A stretch of DNA of 64,000 nt from Peromyscus leucopus (GCF_004664715.2 NC_051066.1:79436735-79500734), one strand, 5' to 3'. Positions 31,863 to 42,329 are shown, numbered from the stretch's first letter. Notes: a model not told the origin generated them from the sequence alone. Program-made: numbers and translations.

Positions 31863-32889
31863 TTTGTTTCTACTGTTTTCTAGTTGTGGTCTTGCAAGTC
31901 CTGAAACTTACACAGCAACAGTCACACATTAGTTTCTTTTTTTGTTAGTTCATTTAAAGGATACTATTTGCAAGCGCTTGCAACTCTGAAAGCTTGTTTA
32001 TCAAACAGTCCTTTCCATCTTGCCATTACTCCAGCATCTCCCTTGACAACAAAAAAATACCTAAAGCACAGTACAATTTTTCATCATAAAAGCAATAAAG
32101 CCAAGCCATCTGATTAGCAAAAGCCTCGTCCCAGCGGCCCAGTCTGCCGGAAGAAGCACTTACTGTAAACTCAAAATGTTTGCTATTGTTTTTAAAAATG
32201 TTGAAAACATTTGCCAAGACAATGTCCATTTGTTGGCTTTGAATTCAACAGTCAGTCAAATGCTTAATATCTAACCCAAAAGCAGAATACAGGGAAAAAA
32301 ATCAGTACTATTTAACTCACTTAGTAAACATTTATCAGAACTGCTTGTCAGGCCACCACTTAAAATAGAAACTTGCGCCTTATCAGAAACTGAAATGTTC
32401 AGGCCCCGAGTCATCCTGTGAGAGCTAGCTGCCCGTCACGTTCATCACGAGGAAAGTCCACATCTGGAAATGCCTGGCAGAGCTTTCAAAGCTCAAGAAA
32501 GGAAAAGTGACATCATGCACTCAGCTGCGTCTTACCAAAACCTCGGAGATTAAGTTTTATTTGAGTTTGTTTTTCTGGCTGTTACAAATAGGGTGGTTGC
32601 AACAGAGGTGTCCGATTGCTTCTCTCCATGGCAGCTTCAAGTTCAAATTTAGGAAGCTGTTCTTTTCCCGGCAGAACATGTACAAATTTAACAATAAACT
32701 TCTAAGCCATAAGCACATTTTAACAGATCTAAATTTTGCCTCTGTTGTTCTTTTTCACATTTCATTTTAGGGACCTGGTGGAAGTTATTATCATGATCCA
32801 CGGGGATTAAAATAACTTACCCTAGCCAGAATTTGGAAGAGAATTTCCCAGAAACAACATGACATTGGTTTTGTGTGTGAATATGTGTA
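31863..32889. other. repeat-poor unique segment
   Basis: One of the longest stretches free of SINEs and LTRs. No open exon is convincing; the longest frames lack splice sites. GCTAGCTGCCCGTCACGTTC and CCTTATCAG (GATA-type) near 32370-32440 could be regulatory. Confidence 0.45.
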
Positions 32890-33066
32890 TGCTTTTGTTT
32901 TTGTTTGGTTTGGTTTTTGGTTTTTCGAGACAGGGTTTCTCTGTATAATAGCTCTAGCTGTTCTGAAACTTGCTTTGTAGACCAGGCTGGCCTTGAATTC
33001 ACAGAGATCTGCCTGCCTCTGCCTCCTGAGTGTTGGGATCAAAGGCGTGCACCACCATCACCAGGC
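32890..33066 (-). mobile_element. B1 SINE
   Basis: TTTTTCGAGACAGGGTTTCTC to CACCACCATCACCAGGCT. Confidence 0.93.
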
Positions 33067-33077
33067 TGAGTACATGT

Positions 33078-33240
33078 GGTTTTTTTTTTGTTGTTGTTGT
33101 TTTTTGTTTTTTGGTTTTTTTTTTGTTTTGTTTTGTTTTTTGCATGTGCCTGTGTACTCAGAGGCCAGAAGTTAGGAGCTGTCTACCTTGAAGTTTGGGG
33201 TTGTTGTTTTTTTTTTTTTTGGGGGGGGGGGGGGGGGGTA
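33078..33240. repeat. T/G low complexity with poly(G)
   Basis: (TTTTG)n-like sequence, then a run of about 18 G ending at 33238. Confidence 0.85.
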
Positions 33241-33472
33241 TGTTTTGTTTTGTTTTCTGGCAGGGTCTCTCACTAGAACCCATGGCTGATTAGACAGACT
33301 AGGCTGGGTAGTCAATAAGTCCCCAGGATCTGCCTATCTTTACCTCCCCAAGGCAGTAATTACAAGCACGCATGACCATACTTGTCTTTTTACATGTGTG
33401 CTGGGGCTCAAACTCGGGTCTTCATGCTTGTGTTGCAAGGACTTTACCAACTGAGCCATCCCCCAGCTCCAT
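33241..33472 (-). mobile_element. B3/RSINE-type SINE
   Basis: GGCAGGGTCTCTCACTAGAACC and CTTTACCAACTGAGCCATCCCCC; same type as 43050-43268. Confidence 0.65.
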
Positions 33473-33532
33473 GTTCTTAGTTTTGAGTATTCCTAGCAAT
33501 GAACAGTCTTTTTAGTAATATATTATATTAAT

Positions 33533-33740
33533 TACTTTCCTGGTGGTCAGGACAGAAATATCTGACACAAAGCAATTTAAAAGAACAAAGAGTTTAATCT
33601 GGGTCACAATTAAAGGGCACAGAGCATCATGGTAGGGAAGTCGAGGCGGCATGAGCTTGTGTAGCTATTTGTACTGAACGCAGCCAAGAAACAGAGAGTG
33701 ATGAATGCTATGCTCAGCTTGCGGTCTCTTTTTCAAGGAC
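33533..33740 (-). mobile_element. MaLR-type LTR fragment
   Basis: AGAGCATCATGGTAGGGAAG and CAGAGAGTGATGAATGC recall reverse MT/ORR1-group LTRs. It truncates the 3' side of ERV C. Confidence 0.45.
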
Positions 33741-34660
33741 TAGAAAATTGCATTACATTGTTAAATGGGTTGTATAGGTACAATATCTTGAACAAGATTA
33801 GAAACATATGCACAGTATGTTCTGACAAAAATAATCTCAAATTTGTATACAATATACAAAAATCCACCCCAATGTAAAATATTTGAAACTAGTAGTTGCT
33901 TTCTAAACGTAGGTTCAGTAATCTATCTTTTTATCTTATCATATCTATAGCCTCCCTTTTTTCTTTTCAGAGTAGATTCAATATCTACCTTTTATCTTAC
34001 CATTTCTATATAATACATTTATAGATCATGTCCCCCTTTCTTCTTTTAGAAAGTGATTGACTATGACCAATAACAATTTTTAACCAACCCCTAAACAAAG
34101 GCAAACATCCATAATCCTTTTTTTGGGGAATGTGGGCGTAGTTTTCTAGGCTACTTCCTACTGATTGGGGGCACTAGTAGTCTTATGGAGATACAAAGAA
34201 AATTTAGGATTATGATCAAGTCCTGACTGGAGTAGTCTGTGAGGCTGTATCATCTCAGCTAGTCATCTTGACATTGTCCTGAGTTTGTAGTCCAAAGCCA
34301 ATCTTTGGGTGGTGTTTGTCAGTTTGGTGGTATTATCATAGTCATAATGGAATCATCTTGTGGGAGTCTCCTCATCTTTTTGAAGACTTCCGAGAGTGCA
34401 TTAGATCAGATTATTTCTCTGTTTGGTAATTTCTTCCAGAAGTTCTCCCTTCTTCTTTGGATGCTTATTTGTCCAAAGGTCTTTAAATTCCTCAAGATGG
34501 TTGTTTTTATTTTCCTGAAAAGACAAAAACAAAATCCTTCCCCAACCATAACTTTCAGGAGTTTCCAAATCTAATCTTTATCAATTTGGGTATAGGCTTT
34601 CTCCTTAAATTTTTGTTTTATTTTCTATAGTTATTCTATCACCCAGAGCAATATGTTTAT
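33741..34660 (-). mobile_element. ERV C post-gag region
   Basis: Reverse-strand sequence colinear with ERV A 28620-29160 and ERV B 39730-40180 (for example CTCCAGTCAGGACTTGATC; GATTACTGAACCTACG). No pol is seen between it and gag, so pol was lost by deletion. No 3' LTR remains. Confidence 0.65.
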
Positions 34661-35798
34661 TTATTTATTTTTTTTACAACAGGCATTAGGTTCTTTAATT
34701 GCTCTAGAATGAGTTTCTTCCATGGTAACAGGAAAGGACTGAACCAAATTTGACATGGGGACCTGTGAGAGGCCCCTCAGAGCATCTCCTGACAGCAAAG
34801 GCAAAGGATTACCTTGTCTGTCCCTTGTTGATCTACATTCATTAGTCCAATGTCTGCCTTTACCACACTTTCTGCATAATCCAGAATGGAGGGGCAACCT
34901 TTTGGGATTATTCCTAGCAAAAACATTGTTTCTAGAAATGCCCTGTTTACAGTCCCTTTTTTAGTTGACCTTATTTATGGCAATTGAAACATTTGACATT
35001 TGATTTTTCTTCAAACCCCTGGAAATCACCTCTCCTATCCAAGCATCATCATGATCACGAGATCCAATATTATTGTATCTCGGATCCATTCCTCCAAGGG
35101 TGCTGATCTTGCCTTTAATAGCCTAATTATCCTTTTGCATTGTGCATTAGCATTTTCAAAAACCAGAGATTCAATTATTATTTGCCTAGCTTCTGAATTT
35201 GGTATCATTCTATTTACTGCTGGAGTCAATCTTTGTAAGTAATCAGTGAAGGTTTCTTTCGGGTCCTGTATAACTTTAGTAAATGACTCAATTTTCTTTC
35301 CTACTTCTTCAATTCTGTCCCAAGGATTCAAGGCTGCCATGTGACATAAAGCTAGAGTGTGATTACCATATAAAGATTGTCTTTGTTTATCAGCATAATC
35401 GCCTTCTCCAAGAAGTTGTTCTTGGGAGATTTCCATACCTCTAGCTCTGCTTCATTGTTCAATAGTCTTAGTCTCATCCTTCCACCAGGTCCTCCACTAT
35501 AATTGGGGACCAGCCTCTAAGCTGCTGTAACCAAATCTCTCTAGTCTTGAGGGATAATTCTATTACACGTTGACCACAAGTTTAACATCTGCTTCACAAA
35601 AGACGAGTGTGTGCCATATGAGACTATTGCTTCTTTGGATCTCCTCAAATCTAACATTTTCACAGGAATCCAGTCAGCTCTTACATAATCTTGAGGATAT
35701 TTACCACTAGGTAGTTCCTGTAAGGTTACTGGATAGATTAAGGTTGGCTGTTTGAAAGACGTAGACTGTTTCTCCATAATTTTATTTTTTTTTCTTAA

Positions 35799-35963
35799 CA
35801 GGGGAGAGCGCAAACACAGTCCCCCACTACCACAAATTATGCAGTCGAGTTTCCCTGCATTTGGGGAAATCGCAGGGGTCAGCACATCCGGAGTGCAATG
35901 GATAAGCCTCACCCTGGGAAAACCACCTTCGTGATCATGGTATCTCCCCTGCCAGGCAAGTAT
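35799..35963 (-). pseudogene. Rnu1-ps: U1 snRNA retropseudogene
   Basis: On the minus strand, 165 nt read as full-length U1: 5' end ATACTTGCCTGGCAGGGGAG, the Sm-site/3' stem region AATTTGTGGTAGTGGGGGAC, and end CTCTCCCCTG. A poly(A)-like tail (35786-35798) follows. The 5' splice-site recognition segment has G at position 7 where U1 has A, and there are a few other changes. No U1 proximal/distal promoter elements are seen upstream; the ID element is there instead. Retroposed and inactive. Confidence 0.92.
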
Positions 35964-36007
35964 AAAATGATTCATAGTTTATTTCTCTTTTTTTTCTTTT
36001 TCTTTGT

Positions 36008-36080
36008 GGGAGCTGAGGATCGAACCCAGGGTCATGCGCATGCTAGGCAAGCGCTCTACCACTGAGCTAAATCCGCAGCC
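36008..36080 (-). mobile_element. ID SINE
   Basis: Minus strand: GGCTGCGGATTTAGCTCAG ... CCTGGGTTCGATCCTCAGC, a near-complete tRNA-Ala-derived ID with A and B boxes, followed by an (A/G)-rich tail before U1. Confidence 0.93.
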
Positions 36081-36188
36081 CTCCATAATCTTATAATGCA
36101 ATGTTGAGATTGGTTCTCCTTTAAATGCTTCTGTCTGGGTCTGAATATCTCTATTATCTGTTTAACAAGTTTTGTTAAAACTTTTATC

Positions 36189-36660
36189 TTGGTCTCTTTT
36201 TCCTTGTTCTCCCTCTCTGTTCTTGATCCAGCTGGGATCTCCCGCTCCCCTAAGCTCTCTTTCCCTCGACCCTTGCCCTTCATTAACCCCCCTCAAATCC
36301 AGTTTGCTCATGTAGATCTCATCCATTTCTCTGTCATTGGGCGATCCCTGTGTCTTTCTTAGGGTCCTGTTTTCTAGGTAGCCTCCCTGGAGTTGTGAGT
36401 AGCAGTCTAGTTATCCTTTGTTTTATATCTAGTATCCTCCTATGAGTGAGTACATACCATGTTTGTCTTTCTGAGTCTGGGTTACCTCACTCAGGATGAT
36501 TTTTTCTAGATCCATCCATTTGCCTGCAAACCTCATGATGTCATTACTTTTCTCTGTTGAGTAGTACTCCATTGTGTATATGTACCACCTTTTATTTATC
36601 CATTCTTCAGTTAAAGGGCATCTAGGTTGTTTCCAGGTTCTGGCTATTACAAACAATGCT
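36189..36660 (-). mobile_element. L1, inverted 5' segment
   Basis: Contains the C-terminal end of L1 ORF2 (minus strand, to 36429; for example YTMEYYSTEKSNDIMRFAGK) and the start of the 3' UTR (GGGCAAGGGTCGAGGG). It is reversed relative to 36661-37334, the mark of a twin-primed insertion. Confidence 0.9.
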
Positions 36661-37334
36661 GATAAATGAAGACCCCATGGGAATAGGAAGAAGCAAAGTG
36701 CTAGAGAGGTCCCCAGAAATCCACAAAGATACCTCCACAATAAACTACTGGCAATGGTCAAGAGAAAGCTAGAACTGACCTACTCTGGTGATAGGATGGC
36801 CAAACACCCTAACTGTCATGCTAGAAATCTCATCCAATAACTGATGGAAGCAGATGCAGAGATCCATGGCCAGGCCCCAGGTGGAGCTCCAGGAATCCAA
36901 TAGGAAAGAGGAGGGATTGTATGAGCGAGAATTGTTGAGACCAAGATTGGAAAAAGCACAGGGACAAATAGCCAAACTAGTGGAAACACATGAACTATGA
37001 ACCAACAGCTGAGGAGCCCCCAACTGGATCAGGCCCTCTGGATAAGTGAGACAGTTGATTAGCTTGAACTGTTTGGGAGGCACTCAGGCAATAGGACTGG
37101 ACCTGTCCTTCTGGGGCCTATGCAGGGACACTTTGCTCAGCCTGGGAGGAGGGGACTGGACCTTCCTGAACTGAATATACCAGGTTGAGCTGAATCCCCA
37201 GGGGAGTCCTTGCCCAGCAGGAGATGGGAATGGGAGGTGGGCTGGGGGGAGGGCGAGGGATGGGAGGAGAGAGGACAAGGGAATCCATGGCTGATATATA
37301 AAATTAAATCAAATTATAAAATAAAAAAATTTGA
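36661..37334 (+). mobile_element. L1 3' UTR segment
   Basis: GATAAATGAAGACCCCATGG to GGAATCCATGGCTGATATAT, then an A-rich end. With the inverted part it forms a single L1 insertion of 1,146 nt, flanked by AAAACTTTTATC at 36177-36188 and 37335-37346. Confidence 0.92.
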
Positions 37335-37346
37335 AAAACTTTTATC

Positions 37347-37465
37347 CTGGTATTCATATTAACCAACTTTTTAAATGATAAAACAGAAATGATCAAACAA
37401 ATAATATTTATAAATCTCATTAACATTAATTATCTTCTCATTTAATTGTTCCATTTTCAGAACAT
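37347..37465 (-). pseudogene. ERV C 5' gag/leader remnant
   Basis: Short AT-rich sequence between the L1 and LTR X. On the minus strand a frame starts MEQLNEKIINVNE and soon stops; it may be the start of gag. No primer-binding site is recognisable. Confidence 0.35.
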
Positions 37466-37930
37466 CAATTGTATTATTAAACAGAGACTGGAACCTGATA
37501 TTGGGGTAAATGTTGAAAGATCAGAGAGACAAAGGAACAAGCCAGTGCTTGTTCAAAGCCACCCTGGACTACATGAGATTGACTGAGTCTAGGAGAGAAA
37601 CAGAGGCAGGCAGTGGTGGCACATACCTTTAATCCCAGTACTTGGGAATCACATGCCTTTAATCCAAGCACTTGAGATCTCATGCCTTTGCTTGGGAATC
37701 ACACAAGCCTTTAATCCCAGGAAGTGATGGATGGGCAGAGAAAGGTATATAAGGTGTGAGGAGGTAGGAGCTAAAGGCTTTTTCCTCACAGAGATCCAAA
37801 TGGATGTCTGCCTGCCAAGTGCTAGGATTAAAGGTGTGTGCCATCACTGTCTGGCCTCTATGTTTAATCTAGTGGCTTGTTCTATTCTCTGATCTTCAGG
37901 CAAAGTTTATTAGGGTACACAATATGTCAC
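37466..37930 (-). mobile_element. LTR X upstream of ERV C
   Basis: On the minus strand it begins near 37930 (GTGACATATTGTGTACCC) and ends near 37466 (after GATCTTTCAACATTTACCCC). It is placed as the 5' LTR of ERV C. The interior holds three CCTTTAATCC phrases (about 37627, 37660, 37701) derived from B1-like sequence. Confidence 0.6.
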
Positions 37931-38144
37931 TACAGTGTAGGCCTGATCTTAGGGGTCACACATGAGCAAGGGATTTGAGTTAAGAAACTGAGGCACACTT
38001 GGAAACAAGGAAACCTGAAACCAGAGTCTAGCCTTGTAGCTACTTTCCTGTGGAGATAAAAAGACTGATTTTGAGGGAGTTATTGTGTTTTGCTCTATTT
38101 TCCTTTTTTTGTCGTTTGTTTGGGTTTTTGGTTTTTGTTTGTTT
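37931..38144. other. unique sequence
   Basis: No gene or clear repeat. Confidence 0.4.
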
Positions 38145-38296
38145 GTTTGTTTTTGTTTTTTGAGACAGGGTTTGTCTGTGTAGCTTTGGCACCTTTCTTG
38201 GAACTCACTCTGTACCCCAGGCTAGCCTCAAACTCAGAGATCCACCTGCCTCTGCCTCCTGAGTGCTGGGATTAAAGGTGTGTGCTGCCACCACCC
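38145..38296 (-). mobile_element. B1 SINE
   Basis: TTTTGAGACAGGGTTTGTCTG to GTGTGCTGCCACCACCC. Confidence 0.92.
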
Positions 38297-38354
38297 TCTA
38301 TTTTTCAATGAAAATTAAGGTCACTCAAACCTAAAACCCTGAAAGAATCATGTC

Positions 38355-38565
38355 TTGGCCTTGGCAGCACACTCCTTTAATCCCAGCAGTCAGAAGGGCG
38401 GGACAAGAGGATCTCTGTGAGTTCAAGACCAGCTTGGTCTACAGAGTGAGTTCTTTTTTTGTTTTTTGGAGCTGAGGATCGAACCTAGGGCCTTGCGCTT
38501 GCTAGGCAAGCCCACCAGTACTGCATAGTGAGACTCTGTCTCAAAGCAAAACAAAAGAGTCAATC
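38355..38565 (+). mobile_element. B1 SINE split by an ID
   Basis: GGCAGCACACTCCTTTAATCC to CTACAGAGTGAGTTC; GTGAGACTCTGTCTCAAAGC resumes after the ID. Confidence 0.85.
38453..38510 (-). mobile_element. 5'-truncated ID SINE nested in B1
   Basis: T-rich tail, GGAGCTGAGGATCGAACCTAGG, ending GCTTGCTAGGCAAGC. The A-box end is missing. Confidence 0.88.
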
Positions 38566-38726
38566 TATTAATAATCCATACATATGCAAATATATATTTT
38601 CTGAATCCAGACAATTATTTCATAGACATGTATGCCTAAATATATCTTCTCAAAGCTTATATTTATCAAATCCTGTGCTCTATGAAATATTATGCATATT
38701 ATATTATATACTGCTATTATTTGTTT

Positions 38727-39004
38727 TGTGATATTTTGATTGTGTTATGACAAATAAAGCTTGCTTGTAGTCAGAGGGTAGAGCTACCCACTAGCTGACC
38801 ATAGAGATTTGGAGGATCATAGATAGAGAGGAGACAGGAAGTGGTAAGGCATGCTGTGGGAAGATATCAGCCCTTTTGGGTGGAGGAACAGTAGAAGTAG
38901 GAAGGAACTGTGGCTGCTCCTCTGCTTCTCTGATCTTTCAGGTTTTTACTCTGATATTTGACTCTCAATATTTTATTGATAAGATTAATTAGATTAATGC
39001 TTCA
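38727..39004 (+). mobile_element. LTR X with PBS downstream
   Basis: TG...CA ends: TGTGATATTTTGATTGTG to GATTAATGCTTCA, 278 nt. A lysine-tRNA-type primer site follows two bases later, so this is a 5' LTR. Confidence 0.75.
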
Positions 39005-39006
39005 TA

Positions 39007-39024
39007 TGGCACCCAATGTGGGGC
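39007..39024 (+). other. retroviral primer-binding site (tRNA-Lys type)
   Basis: TGGCACCCAATGTGGGGC starts two bases after LTR X. It differs at two positions from the TGGCGCCCAACGTGGGGC form used by tRNA-Lys(1,2)-primed betaretrovirus-like elements. Confidence 0.75.
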
Positions 39025-39030
39025 ACAATA

Positions 39031-39358
39031 TATAGGTGGAGTTTTCCTGCCCCAAGAGCCACTTCCTAATTACCACACAGAGGCTTACATTAATTGTAAA
39101 TGTTCAGCAAATAACTCAGGCTTGTTACTAGCTAACCCTTACACATAAATTAACCCATATTTCTGTCTATGCTTTGCCATGTGCTCATGGCTTGTTACCT
39201 CATTTTCTATAATGCCCTGCTTGTTTGGTGGCTGGCATCTCCTTAACTCTGCCCTTCCTCCTCCCAGAGTCCTTTGTGTTTGGCTCTTGTGCTCAATCTT
39301 TTCCTGCCCAGCTATTGGCCAATCAGCTTTTTTATTAGCCAATGAGAGTCATACATAT
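39031..39358 (-). mobile_element. ERV B left arm: inverted mys-like LTR
   Basis: Reverse copy of 40998-41392: TATAGGTGGAGTTTTCCTGCC to GCCAATGAGAGTCATACATATT. The last ~37 nt (LTR start) are missing. Confidence 0.8.
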
Positions 39359-40997
39359 TGAAATCTGGATCCTATATGCTATTGTGTTGTCTTTAGATTT
39401 TTTTTTATAATTAATGAGAAAATAATAAGTGCTAAGAGACACTTGATTATGAAAACTACTATATAAAACCAACCTGTATATTTTTAAATTATCTTAACTT
39501 TAAAATTTAAGTCAAAAGTCATGTTACTTTGGGATAGAGGTTATGCTTTTGTTTCCACAGGAAATGAGAGGCTGTGGATTCATTCTGGGTTTAAAAAAAT
39601 CAGGTTTGATTGGGGAAGACCCTGTGAAACATCTCTAGTGGGAGCAGAGGGCCCAGATGATCCAACATCTCAGAACATCTCTATTACAATTTCCTCTAAA
39701 TTCTACATCCAGAACAGCTTCAAGGTGACTGGCTGAGATGATCCTGCCTCACAAATAATGATCTATACTCCAGTCAGGACTTGACCATAACCCTAAATTG
39801 TCGCAAGGTCCCCCAAAGATAAGAGTGCCCCCAAAACAACAAGAAGTAGTCTGGAGAACAATGTCCACACCTCTCAAAAATAAATTATGCATATTTGTCA
39901 TTGTTTAGAGGGTTTGGTCACAAATTATTATTGGTCATAGTAAAAAAAAAGACTAAGCAAAAAAATTAAATTCAGAGATATCTTTCTGAAAGAAGAAAGG
40001 GGGATATGATATAGAAATGATGGAGGAAAAGGTATATTATTGAATCTACTTTAATAAAAAACAGTTAATCTTAAAATATTTTACATTGGTATGGATTCTA
40101 GTTTATTGATGCAAATGTATAGTTAATTTTGTTATACTGTATGTTTATTTCTACTCTTGTTTAAGGTATTATGTTTATGCGACTCATTTAAAATGTAATA
40201 TATAAATAAGAAATACAGATTAATAGTCATTTATAATAACAAACTTATAGTCATGTTAGTTAGGTTTTCAAGATCATACAGAGATATATTTCAGATATAT
40301 AGGCAATCTTCAAACACTTCAAAGACCTACAGAATATGGCATTTAATATGTTTAATAACCTAAGGCTTTTCATGACAGTGAGACACATCTGTTCCTGGTG
40401 GCACCAATTACTTCAAAGAAGATGATAGGCATCAAAGAAACTCCATATGGAGTTTGTTTTCTTTATGGCAAGAGCTAACCATTTGGTCAAAGAACCTGCC
40501 CTTGCCTCAATTGCTGACAGTTATTGTCAAAACTGGACCAGTAGGACACAAGAAAGGTGACTGCCAAACTTTGTCAAGACAAGGTAGAACAGTCCTTCAA
40601 AATTCCCTGCTTCACAGGAAAGTCTGTCAGATATGCTAGCTAGGCCCATAGGCCAGAACTGGATGCCCCAACATTACAGAGGAACTTTGGGTGACTGTCC
40701 AGGCAGCATGATGTCCCTCTCATTAGGTAATATTTCATCCTTCTAGGGTCTTTGATGGATGGAGTTGAAGACTAGATATTTATACTTAAAGTTTTTCTTA
40801 GTTATGATAAAATGTAAATTAGGTATAAAACCTTAGACTTACCAAAATAAGATAGAGAATATTTCTCTAATTTTGCCAAATACAAATAGACTAGATATTG
40901 TAACTGTAATTCTTATGTGATAACTGTTTTTGTTGTATGTAATTTTACTATGTTAAAGTTAAAACCTTCCTTTTTTATTTAGACAAAAAGGGGGAAA
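39359..40997 (+). mobile_element. ERV B internal region (class II remnant)
   Basis: Colinear with ERV A. A broken frame at 39521-39660 (LLWDRGYAFVSTGNERL ... KKIRFDWGR) again resembles the integrase C-terminal domain, followed by decayed sequence to the polypurine tract AAAAAGGGGGAAA (40985-40997). No intact protein. Confidence 0.7.
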
Positions 40998-41392
40998 TGC
41001 TGTGGAGCAATCCTTTTCTACACTATGAATATGTATTACTCTCACTGGCTAATAAAAAGCTGATTGGCTAACAGGTGGGCAGGAAGAGATTGAGCAAGAG
41101 AGCCAGATAAAAGAGCTCTGGGAAGAGGAAGGGTGGAGTCAAGGAGATGCCAGGCAGCTGCCAAACAAGCAGGACATATAGAAAATTAGGTTAAAAAAGA
41201 AAAAAAAGAAAAAATAAAATTAGGTAACAAGCCATGAACCATATGGCAAAGTATAGACAGAAATATGGGTTAATTTATGTGTAAGAGTTAGCTAGTAACA
41301 AGCCTGAGTTATTGGCTGAGCATTTGCAATTATTATAAACCTCTGTATAATAATTTGGAAACAGCTCCCAGGATGGGAAAACTCTACCTACA
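40998..41392 (+). mobile_element. ERV B right LTR (mys-like)
   Basis: TGCTGTGGAGCAATCC to AAACTCTACCTACA, 395 nt, including an A-rich insertion near 41192-41220. Confidence 0.82.
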
Positions 41393-41424
41393 ATTATTAT
41401 TATTGTTTAGGAGATGAATAAATT

Positions 41425-41563
41425 TTATTTTGAGGTAGCGTCTTGTTATGTGGCCAGACTATCCTTGAACTTGCTTTCCAGCTCAGGTTGACCTCAATGC
41501 AAGAGTCCTCTGATCTATCCTCTGGAGCTCGGGGATTACAGTGAGTGTTACCACACCTGGCTC
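41425..41563 (-). mobile_element. old B1/B4-type SINE
   Basis: GAGGTAGCGTCTTGTTATGTGG to GAGTGTTACCACACCTGGC. Confidence 0.65.
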
Positions 41564-41576
41564 AAGAAATAACTCT

Positions 41577-41804
41577 TAGCCAGGTGTAGTGGCAAACACC
41601 TTTAAACCCAGCACTCAGGAGACAGAAGCAGGTGGACCTCTGTGAGTTCAAGGTCAACCTGGTCTACAAAGCAAGTTCCAGGACAACCAAGGCTCTGTTA
41701 CACAGAGAAACCCTGTCTTGAAAAAAAAAAAAAAAGAAAGAAAAGAAGGAAGGAAGGAAGGAAGGAAGGAAGGAAGGAAGGAAGGAAGGAAGGAAGGAAG
41801 GAAG
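41577..41804 (+). mobile_element. B1 SINE with (AAGG)n tail
   Basis: AGCCAGGTGTAGTGGCAAAC to CCCTGTCTTGAAAAA; the A-tail has grown into about 15 AAGG units at 41745-41804. Confidence 0.93.
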
Positions 41805-41897
41805 AATTCTTGTTTCCAAACACTATAACAACGCATGCCTAACCTGATTCTAATCAGAATATTAATAAGAACTTGAAGTTAATCATCCTTCCATGCA

Positions 41898-41940
<43 letters not shown>

Positions 41941-42329
41941 TAGTTATCAGTAAAAGGGTAAAAGGGCATTATCCAGTATTTCCAGAAGTTTGAGTTTGTT
42001 TCTGTAACACAGTTTAATCCTGGTCTATTTTTATACAAACCATAGGGAATAAGAACTGGGAAACTTGTCTCTAAGGACACATATTAGAGTAAGATTTTCT
42101 TCTTCTTTTTTTTTTTCCTTTTTGAGTCAACAAGTCCTTGAGTTTTTGGTGAGCCAAACATTGTACTAGGTACTTTGGGCATGCAAAAGAAGCCAGAAAC
42201 CAAATTATGTGTGTTTTAAAAAAGAAAGAAAATGCAAATTTAACCATCTTCCAAATATGACTATTTTTAATCAAGTACCTTGAATGTCATAGGTTTTTCA
42301 TCAATGTATAAATGCATTGCTGTATTTAT
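41805..42329. other. unique sequence with (TG)n
   Basis: A (TG)n array lies at 41903-41935. No gene seen. Confidence 0.5.

Larger units (their letters stand above)
35772..36094 (-). repeat. target duplication bounding ID-U1 insertion
   Basis: CTCCATAATTTTAT (35772-35785) and CTCCATAATCTTAT (36081-36094) match 13 of 14. They enclose the 295-nt ID + A-rich + U1 + poly(A) block. Confidence 0.85.
34661..36188 (-). pseudogene. ERV C gag remnant (class II)
   Basis: Old endogenous retroviral gag in several broken frames. In gene order: a part of the N-terminal capsid domain (about 35541-35765), then the C-terminal capsid domain with a major-homology-like motif QDPKETFTDYLQRL (about 35227-35268), then nucleocapsid. 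The second zinc knuckle is intact as C-X2-C-X4-H-X4-C (34835-34876); the first, near 34960, is interrupted by stops. Frameshifts, stops and an ID-U1 insertion (35786-36080) break the frame, and an L1 separates its upstream part (37347-37465). Confidence 0.8.

Noticed and set aside
35799..35963. Functional U1 snRNA gene
   Set aside because: It has a poly(A)-like tail, a change in the splice-site pairing segment and no U1 promoter; it is a retropseudogene.
36429..36761. Active L1 ORF2
   Set aside because: Only the C-terminal end is present, in an inverted, truncated insertion.
34661..37465. Coding-competent retroviral gag
   Set aside because: It has stops, frameshifts and two insertions; only fragments remain.
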